From positions 51,666 to 115,665 of the IMG/VR virus record IMGVR_UViG_3300044612_001159: DNA of 64,000 nucleotides; one strand, given 5' to 3'. The DNA is from a virus. The notes below the pieces were generated by a model that saw only the letters and a list, made by a program, of their open reading frames with translations, had not been told where the DNA came from and did no database searches. Positions 58,901-64,000 of this stretch are shown one piece after another; the first letter of the stretch is position 1; every line of letters starts with the position of its first letter. Made by a program: the position numbers and the translations under genes.

Positions 58901-59668
58901 AGTTAGACTTGATGTTCCATAAACAATAGGAATTCCTAAATTTTTTGCTTTTAGCATGTTGTCAGAAATCAAATAATACGCATCCAAATCTTGCAATCCG
59001 TAACATTTTGCAACTATTCCTTTTTGTGGAGCAATTGATATTGTTGATGGAATGTCTATAGGAGTAACGCCAAGAGAGGTTGAGGCAAACTCTTCAGACC
59101 ACTGTCCAAGACTTATTCCATTAACTAAAAACACATCTTCGGTTTCTGAACCACCAATAAAATTAATTTTAAAAACTAACCTAAAGTTTGTATCATCTGG
59201 AGGAGTGTCAAATGTTTCTGATATAAAAACCCAACTATTATTTATTACAGTATCATAATTTTTTAAATGTGTAACCATTTGTCCGCTTGTTGTATCTTCG
59301 TACTGATACCCTATTTCAAACCCAGAAATGTAAGAACTTTCAGAATAAAAATATCCTCCAACACAAAATGTTCTTAGGTACTCGTTTAAATCTTTTAAAC
59401 CCATTATGTCATTACTTATGGCAGTAACAGATCCTGACTCACTGTTTGTGGGAGTTGCTGTTATTTTGCCTACATAACTATTGATAAATGGCTCGTCTAC
59501 TGATTGAGAGTATGTTTCATACGTACCGCCAATAATTGTCCAATTTGAAAGGTTTCTTTGTGACTCTGAAATTAAAGAGACATAGTCTGCACTATCATCT
59601 AAAGCCCATAAACCAGTAGGGTGCTCCGAGAACACTTTTTCTGCATATAGGTTGGAAGGACTAGACAT
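55952..59668 (-). CDS. Large LamG/concanavalin-like surface protein (1238 aa)
   Basis: It has several concanavalin-type segments, such as EYTLETWLRINSYSNE followed by VGLKIGSEYKTYYVGEW and HLRIGKDIISLLINGQEV, then a second set around YFEIELLDNQISYVINYDG. These folds commonly bind sugars in phage minor tail or appendage proteins. It lies between the ribonucleotide reductase and the portal, well away from the tail genes. TGG-TAAAAT ends 9 bases before the ATG and no ribosome site is seen. Confidence 0.8.
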   Translation of the reverse strand: MSSPSNLYAEKVFSEHPTGLWALDDSADYVSLISESQRNLSNWTIIGGTYETYSQSVDEPFINSYVGKITATPTNSESGSVTAISNDIMGLKDLNEYLRTFCVGGYFYSESSYISGFEIGYQYEDTTSGQMVTHLKNYDTVINNSWVFISETFDTPPDDTNFRLVFKINFIGGSETEDVFLVNGISLGQWSEEFASTSLGVTPIDIPSTISIAPQKGIVAKCYGLQDLDAYYLISDNMLKAKNLGIPIVYGTSSLTTLYPNGSDPSLIVPGVGFLNESGKFREYTLETWLRINSYSNEVKRIIGPVASNDGIYVDGPSVGLKIGSEYKTYYVGEWTRPMLVHLRIGKDIISLLINGQEVISLDYSVKSLLVPSMLNQTEKDQDWIGFYAHEDIYPIEIDCVGIYPYVVPTAVAKRRFVFGQGVEVPENINTSYSGTSVFIDYAFADYTSNYSYPKIGSWQQAFNDNTSIVNKALSVPSAPLPKIFLSSKTESELFASCKAIQQSDSVNFFTFRPDTSWNNVSGYLFFENFDFIKEPTSAFYGCFRLPQSSSTKQTLFRIEKENTGSYFEIELLDNQISYVINYDGVLETIYSPTIAEPLELIDIGLNIPAFISRFGNPAADFFGSLSDLRMYVGGKKNGTQTFTGKIYKIGFCSKYNFQKIRSLFNEIGVPVWNEDLFAIYQNNQLINIDGGLDTTSLPPYGSVNDTANGAISGGGVFISDEDFLLDHTATYTLVPDQVFDTYKLTVSANSYWEDQIPLTYFAESVLDKRGDQYFDLDFIQFNVDYPVTSKTVAIDSEPVEWTYADLANEYGIPIQRTYESLDNYLFTGYNDYEDLKNKIAKDYRYDTDGAVVKTYVTFQYTELGANQTPFYFTKTERPSRNGILIPKSDWMTTKYEVVDNMIIYPPSGVDFNDLSIVTHIDINVKNSQTNNVNIKKLSYASQALNESDGSPIGTRFGTPLYPYTKTGIYYNFKKNNPFSIYTGSSPYLYLTKNSGIQIKGQYDPLVNRGLSIPINPSRANNFKVIAAQMAVRFDGDYFPYAPTQIFEIESKSSYIKFYMLACDPTGRRAKVYAIDAKTGLVQNGIGFYWNGKVVKEPVITLQEWGFLGINFADSLEFSYFEGAVRLTGPLVFNSISYYQSTNLQEVQNISERPWFRVKILSGGPLDWEFWHTGPFNWNKVLVLTETSYYGVNPSEVYKSYTGTNKIIVGDNVPISVGNYGYSLYNDIFWNKFTVDPV

Positions 59669-59677
59669 AATGAGTCT

Positions 59678-59686
59678 ATTTTACCA
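59678..59686 (-). promoter_or_regulatory. Extended -10-like element before the LamG-like gene
   Basis: TGG-TAAAAT (minus, 59686-59678), 9 bases before the ATG at 59668, overlapping the intergenic region after the reductase stop. Confidence 0.45.
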
Positions 59687-59693
59687 CAGAAGA

Positions 59694-61727
59694 CTACTTG
59701 TTTATTTTAATTTCACAATAGTCTGTTGTGCAGTATGCTTCGCCCTGAGCCTCAAGATTATCTACACCATCGTAGATTGCTCCAAAGTCAATGTGCTTCA
59801 ACTTGCCAATATAGGACTCATACTCTTCTTCAGTAATCTGAGTATATGGCTGCTGAGGATAAACAGTGTTGCCCATCGGAAGAAATGACACTGCTTTTAG
59901 TTGTCCTTCGTACATATGAAGTGCTGGAACAACATGCTTTGACTCTGTTTCCTTGTCAAATGAAAGTGTTACAGAAACACCATTATCAGACCAGTACTTC
60001 TGAGCAGTTGCAGCAAGTGCAATCTTCTCAAACAATGTAACATCCTTTTCAGATCTTGGATGACCTGACTTGATTGGGAAGTATACAACTGATGTATTTG
60101 CTGATACTACGTCATCTTCAATTGTGTACCCTGCTGCTTTGAACAAGTGCATCATTGGATCTGTATTTCCAAATCGAACTGCACGAAGGAAAAAGTTTCC
60201 TCCAGGACCCCAGTGAACTCCAGGAGTTGCACCAGAAAGAATTGATACAGAACCTGACGGCTTAACTGTTGTTACACGAATTGACTCACGAACACATAGC
60301 CATTCTGAATATGAGTGATCATATTTACGAATTGTTGTGTAACCTTCATCCATCCATTCACGAACCGTTGGCAAACCTTTTTGATCAGCAAATGATGCAA
60401 TACCAGTAAGCGATGTACCAATACGGCGATTGCGCTGCATGATACCGTTAGTCTGTTGCCAATGTGTTGGAACAAGTGTAACAGTTTTTCCATAAAGGTA
60501 TGCAAACTTCAGGGTACGCAGGAAGTCCTCCTTAGATTCATGACGATTTAAGTGCACTTCTACAAGTGTACATAATTCATATGATTCCAATGGCTGCTCC
60601 GCACATGGGTTAAATCCCATCACACGATAATCTTTACCGTCTGGCGCATCCTTTAGTCGTCCATAATTACGAGCAACATCAAGCCAGATAAAACCTGGTT
60701 CTCCGTTTTCCGTAATTAAATCTACATAGTCTTCGTACTTTGTTCCTACTTCTGCTGAGATAGAGTTGTTAGACATCCAGGCCCAACCTGGATTTTCTGG
60801 ATCAAACGAATTTCGTTCTGGGAAAACTTCAGAGTTTTTCAAATTCATAAACGCTTCATCTCCAGCACTACCCAAAGCGAGTGTTGCAGAGCGTCTAACA
60901 TTTCCAGAAACAACACATGTTCCTATTAAGTTTACTAAGTCTACAATGGCACGAGAATCTAGCGTTTCTCCCGCTCTGGAGCCTATTACACGGTCAATCT
61001 GCTCGTGTAACCTAATAAGAGGTGCGGGACCAGATGCAACGCCTCCAAAGCCCTTTATGGGGGCTCCTAGGGGCCTAATTAGGTCATAGTTAAACTTCTG
61101 TATATTTTGATTAGGTCTGAGATATGAGTTTATCAAAACTCTCACGGATTCTACCCAGCCTTCACGAGTGTCTGGAATTTCATAAATCTGCTCTGGCTCT
61201 GTGGGACTATAGATTAAGAAACCTTTGTCCTGACCCACAGTATCGAACCCAACTCCGATGCCCAGCATAAGAGCATCCATAACCCAAGCAAACAGGGCCC
61301 CTGGATCATTCTTGTCAAGGTCTTTTGTTGAAACCATTGCACAGTTTTGTAGTGCTGCTGAGTTCTTCTTCTCCATAGTCATAGGAGTTCCAAATGCCCA
61401 CATACCACGACCTGGCGGTGTCCACTTTAAGTTAAACATTCTATCAAATGCTTCTTGTGCTGACTTCTGAGCCTTGTAATCATTCCATGGAAGTCTGTTT
61501 TCCTTGGCATGATTCTTCTGAACTGAATACATGCCCTCGATTACACGACGACAAACTTCATGCCATCTTTCTTTAGTTCCATCTTCCTTCATACGAGAAT
61601 ATGTACGAATAAAGGTAATTTCTCCAAGTGAATTTTCTGCTGCATCTTTAAATCCAAATGGGCTTTCAGCACCTTTGTACTTTTCAATAAAGTCTTCTGG
61701 AAGTTTAAAACTAAAAAAATCTGACAT
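59694..61727 (-). CDS. Adenosylcobalamin-dependent ribonucleoside-triphosphate reductase (class II, monomeric)
   Basis: The 677-residue protein is of the Lactobacillus leichmannii RTPR type. The redox cysteines are in LQNCAMVS and ELCTLVEV, and the radical cysteine and its glutamate lie in NPCAEQPL. The loop VSGNVRRSA and the C-terminal CTTDYCEIK cysteine pair, which passes electrons from thioredoxin, are present. It makes dNTPs without oxygen but needs host B12 coenzyme. The ATG at 61727 is preferred over an upstream frame extension. An extended -10 lies upstream. Confidence 0.95.
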   Translation of the reverse strand: MSDFFSFKLPEDFIEKYKGAESPFGFKDAAENSLGEITFIRTYSRMKEDGTKERWHEVCRRVIEGMYSVQKNHAKENRLPWNDYKAQKSAQEAFDRMFNLKWTPPGRGMWAFGTPMTMEKKNSAALQNCAMVSTKDLDKNDPGALFAWVMDALMLGIGVGFDTVGQDKGFLIYSPTEPEQIYEIPDTREGWVESVRVLINSYLRPNQNIQKFNYDLIRPLGAPIKGFGGVASGPAPLIRLHEQIDRVIGSRAGETLDSRAIVDLVNLIGTCVVSGNVRRSATLALGSAGDEAFMNLKNSEVFPERNSFDPENPGWAWMSNNSISAEVGTKYEDYVDLITENGEPGFIWLDVARNYGRLKDAPDGKDYRVMGFNPCAEQPLESYELCTLVEVHLNRHESKEDFLRTLKFAYLYGKTVTLVPTHWQQTNGIMQRNRRIGTSLTGIASFADQKGLPTVREWMDEGYTTIRKYDHSYSEWLCVRESIRVTTVKPSGSVSILSGATPGVHWGPGGNFFLRAVRFGNTDPMMHLFKAAGYTIEDDVVSANTSVVYFPIKSGHPRSEKDVTLFEKIALAATAQKYWSDNGVSVTLSFDKETESKHVVPALHMYEGQLKAVSFLPMGNTVYPQQPYTQITEEEYESYIGKLKHIDFGAIYDGVDNLEAQGEAYCTTDYCEIKINK

Positions 61728-61764
61728 AATATGTATCGTCCTTTCAAAAACGGAATAAGTGTTA

Positions 61765-61773
61765 ATTATAGCA
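61765..61773 (-). promoter_or_regulatory. Extended -10 promoter of the ribonucleotide reductase gene
   Basis: TGC-TATAAT (minus, 61773-61765), about 38 bases before the ATG at 61727, with AAAGGA in the leader. It lies in the intergenic region after the 240-residue gene. Confidence 0.6.
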
Positions 61774-61821
61774 GAGTTTTGCAAAAAGTAAAACTCTCAA
61801 TGTATTGTTAAGAGATTAAGG

Positions 61822-62541
61822 CTAATTAAAGTTCTTTTTTTCCCATGCCGTATGCCTGTATGCGTTTGGAAACAAAGGATCTCCTCGTTTCCATTGATCA
61901 AATAGATTTTTTCGATCATGATTTAGATCAACAACCATTTCCCAAGACTCTCTTTTAAATGGTATTACTTGTACTATTGGAGTACCTTGTTTTATTGTTC
62001 CCTCAAAATTTTTTTGTAAAAAGAATGAGTTAAAACCAGCAGTTAAAAAGTTATCAGTATCTACAACTGCTTCTATTGCCTTTATTGGAATATGTCCTTG
62101 ATGCATAGGAGAGGTAAACAAAGTACTATAGCCTGGAGGAGTTTTAATCATCCACATTGGATTAATTCTAAATACATCTTCTAGATATATGCTAAAATCA
62201 ACAGGGTAGTGAGATATATGTTCTGAAGAATGCCAATCAATAATTTTATGCTTAACTAAAGAAAACTGATTTGGTATAGTGCATTCTGTTTTACCATTTT
62301 TTGTATTAATGTATAAATCTACTGGCATTCTAAAAAAGTATCCCATTGACATTGAATCAAAAAATGGAATACATTTTTTTACTGTTAATTTTGAATTTCT
62401 ATCTTCGTTGTCTTTGCTAAAAGACGAAGGTTGCTCTTTATACCATGAAGGTATTATCTTTGAGCAAGCAACTGGTTGTGGAAATAGATATTCAAAGTTT
62501 TTTACTGGCATAGGAAAAAACTTAATTAAATTTGCAGAAAT
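61822..62541 (-). CDS. Conserved phage protein, DUF6065-like (239 aa)
   Basis: Features include PQPVACSKIIPSWYKEQPSSF, a TVKKCIPFFDSMSMGYFF block, PPGYSTLF and a C-terminal NAYRHTAWEKK. These resemble the DUF6065 family of cupin-like phage proteins; the call is tentative. The start is uncertain: a TTG at 62559 has no ribosome site, whereas an in-frame ATT at 62541 lies 6 bases after GAGG. I give the ATT start. It lies between the reductase and two oxygenases. Confidence 0.6.
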   Translation of the reverse strand: MSANLIKFFPMPVKNFEYLFPQPVACSKIIPSWYKEQPSSFSKDNEDRNSKLTVKKCIPFFDSMSMGYFFRMPVDLYINTKNGKTECTIPNQFSLVKHKIIDWHSSEHISHYPVDFSIYLEDVFRINPMWMIKTPPGYSTLFTSPMHQGHIPIKAIEAVVDTDNFLTAGFNSFFLQKNFEGTIKQGTPIVQVIPFKRESWEMVVDLNHDRKNLFDQWKRGDPLFPNAYRHTAWEKKNFN

Positions 62542-62574
62542 TTTATACCTCGCATCCAACGATAACGTTTTATA

Positions 62575-63192
62575 TCAATGAATCCAGTGTTGTGGAACCA
62601 TGATTTTTTCGCCACTCTTAACAAGATGTGCTGTATGATGATAAGGTGGAGATGGTGGAAAGACGATTATGCTTCCTGCTTTTGGCTTTACTGCAAAAGT
62701 ATAATTTTTGTTTTTTTCTGCTTCTGCAAAATCAGCCTCTGGACTTGCTTGACTTAGCACCCCATCTGGAGAAGCAATGGTAAATGATATTTCTCCGCCC
62801 TCGTAATCATCATTAAGATACATTACAAAAGAAACCTTTAATCTTTCGTCTCCTTCTTGTTGGTCAAAATGGGCGCCCATAAATGTTCCAGGCATGTACT
62901 TTTTAATAGGGTATTGTGGAAACAACTTTGGCTCTTCTTCAATGCCTTGAGCCTTAGCATAGTCTCTTGCAACATCATCAAATGCCTTTTGCAATGTTTT
63001 ATATATGTAGTCATTTTCTACTGATTGAACAATTTGCTTGTCTGTTCCATAAACATAGTGCTGACCGCTGCAGGCCATCCATTCACCCCAAGGATCCTTA
63101 TTATCGTTCTCAATTGCGTCAACAAGTTTTTTTGGGTCTTCAATTACGTTAGTGTAATAGTAAACCTTTTCTTCAAGTATTTCTATGTCCAT
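62575..63192 (-). CDS. 2-oxoglutarate/Fe(II) oxygenase (prolyl 4-hydroxylase-like)
   Basis: The 205-residue protein has the double-stranded beta-helix core: GAHFDQQEGD (His-x-Asp), VMYLNDDYEGGEISF, GSIIVFPPSPPYHH, then the distal His in THAHLV-like YHHTAHLV, with a basic residue in GEKIMVPQHW. It would hydroxylate a protein side chain or small molecule. AGGAGA precedes the ATG. A second family member lies directly upstream. Confidence 0.9.
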   Translation of the reverse strand: MDIEILEEKVYYYTNVIEDPKKLVDAIENDNKDPWGEWMACSGQHYVYGTDKQIVQSVENDYIYKTLQKAFDDVARDYAKAQGIEEEPKLFPQYPIKKYMPGTFMGAHFDQQEGDERLKVSFVMYLNDDYEGGEISFTIASPDGVLSQASPEADFAEAEKNKNYTFAVKPKAGSIIVFPPSPPYHHTAHLVKSGEKIMVPQHWIH

Positions 63193-63200
63193 TTTTTCTC

Positions 63201-63863
63201 CTAGTATTTATTATTTTCATAAAAGCCTATGACTTTTATAAATCCTACAGTAACATATCTAATAGGTCCTTCTCCTACATGTCTAACTCCGTGCTCAAAC
63301 TCTTCATTACCTGGAAAAACCAAAAGTGTTCCTGGTTTTGGCCTCATGTCTGAATTTTCTTTGTTTTTAAAAAACAGGGTTCCATCCTTATAGTCATCAT
63401 TTATATAAAGAATAGCAGCATACTTTATGGAAGGATCTGTATGCTGATCTGTATGGGATTTTAATTGAACGCCAGACTGCATTCGTTGCATTGTTCCAAA
63501 TCCTGCAAGTTCTAGATTATTATCTGCCAGACTCAGTAGATCAGAAACCCTTTTATGTGCTGTCCTGCTAACTTTTTCAGTTCCAATGTCTAGATTTTTA
63601 TCGTCCCATCCTTGCGTAATTTCATATTTACCCTCAGCAACCAAATTCTCTACATCACTTCTTCCAAATTTTTCTAAACAAAACCTAGAAAGACTTTCCC
63701 TATATGCTTTTGACCACTCTTCTTCAGGAGTTCTATTGATAATATCCCATACCGAATCCAACTCTTCTTTTGACAAAAAGTTTTCTACAGAAAGAACCTG
63801 CTCATGAAAAACTTCTGTCTTAAAGCCAGCGTCATCAAATTGTTTTTTTAAAAAAACTTCCAT
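63201..63863 (-). CDS. 2-oxoglutarate/Fe(II) oxygenase, second copy
   Basis: The 220-residue protein has SHTDQHTD (His-x-Asp), AAILYINDDYKDGTLFF, GTLLVFPGNEEFEHGV (distal His) and GPIRYVTVGF (2-oxoglutarate Arg). It is distinct in its N-terminal half from the next gene, so this is either an old duplication or a separate recruitment. Its ATG directly follows the stop of the 37-residue ORF. Confidence 0.9.
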   Translation of the reverse strand: MEVFLKKQFDDAGFKTEVFHEQVLSVENFLSKEELDSVWDIINRTPEEEWSKAYRESLSRFCLEKFGRSDVENLVAEGKYEITQGWDDKNLDIGTEKVSRTAHKRVSDLLSLADNNLELAGFGTMQRMQSGVQLKSHTDQHTDPSIKYAAILYINDDYKDGTLFFKNKENSDMRPKPGTLLVFPGNEEFEHGVRHVGEGPIRYVTVGFIKVIGFYENNKY

Positions 63864-63977
63864 TTATAACTCCTCAGCCCTATACTTATTTCCATTAGCA
63901 TCAAGTTTCCAGCCTTGCTTTAGCAGTTCTTGCCACTCTGCTCTTTCAACCTCTTGATGTGCTCTGGTCTGCTTCAT
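63864..63977 (-). CDS. Small hypothetical protein (37 aa)
   Basis: A short charged peptide starting MKQTRAHQEVERAEW and containing QGWKLDANGNKYRAEEL. An in-frame stop lies just upstream of the ATG near the window edge, so it looks complete. No clear ribosome site is visible. The TAA directly abuts the next ATG. It could also be the remnant of a longer gene. Confidence 0.45.
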   Translation of the reverse strand: MKQTRAHQEVERAEWQELLKQGWKLDANGNKYRAEEL

Positions 63978-64000
63978 TTCTTCAGCCCATGCACATCAAG

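Noticed and set aside
1-64000. Temperate phage or prophage
   Set aside because: No integrase, excisionase, CI-like repressor, attachment-site repeat or host flanking genes were recognised; this cannot exclude such genes outside the window.

Overview
The window looks like part of the genome of a lytic, long-tailed (siphovirus-type) double-stranded DNA phage of an AT-rich actinobacterium. The actinobacterial link rests on a WhiB iron-sulfur regulator, a DUF7455-like zinc protein, a proteasome-type protease, a monomeric B12-type ribonucleotide reductase, an AhpC/AhpD pair with mycobacterial-type catalytic residues, leaderless genes, and secreted proteins with Pro/Thr/Glu-rich or Ala-rich stretches like those of freshwater actinobacteria. 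No integrase, repressor or transposase was recognised. The genus is inference only. No gene-free stretch longer than 300 bases was found.

Layout. Bases 1-2619 are on the plus strand: a partial divergent glutathione peroxidase, a complete thioredoxin-type glutathione peroxidase, AhpC, AhpD, tRNA-Thr and a 52-residue ORF. Everything else is on the minus strand and is best read from right to left. 64.0-59.7 kb carries two 2-oxoglutarate oxygenases, a phage protein of unknown role and the ribonucleotide reductase. 59.7-51.4 kb carries a large LamG-like surface protein, the portal, the HK97-type protease with a nested scaffold, and the major capsid protein. 51.3-29.5 kb carries connectors, tail tube, two paralogous tail chaperones, a 3050-residue tape measure and the tail tip. 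29.5-20.2 kb is replication and recombination (DnaB, primase, SSB, DnaE, RecA-like, nucleases). 20.1-18.5 kb carries Cas4-like and RuvC-like nucleases. 17.9-15.6 kb is the terminase, far from the portal. 15.6-9.2 kb holds secreted proteins, small membrane (holin-like) proteins, a proteasome-type protease, a third oxygenase, a subtilase, tRNA-Asn and the CHAP endolysin. 9.2-2.6 kb is a run of small accessory genes, including a nuclease, WhiB, a luciferase-like monooxygenase, Hsp20 and thioredoxin.

Gene expression. Genes are packed with 1-base (TAATG) or 4-base (ATGA) overlaps, which suggests translational coupling. Recognisable promoters are mostly extended -10 elements (TGN-TATAAT or TGN-TATACT). 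In at least seven places the -10 lies 5-7 bases before the start codon with no Shine-Dalgarno, which implies leaderless mRNA. Several transcription units meet at compact elements in which a hairpin terminator overlaps the next promoter. Three genes appear to start at ATT codons.

The most unusual items are the four-gene peroxide-detoxification cassette with its structured leader, a protein-kinase-like signature inside the tape measure protein, a proteasome beta-type protease with Thr1/Asp17/Lys33 intact, the nested scaffold start, a duplicated tail chaperone in place of a frameshift, and the ATT start codons.
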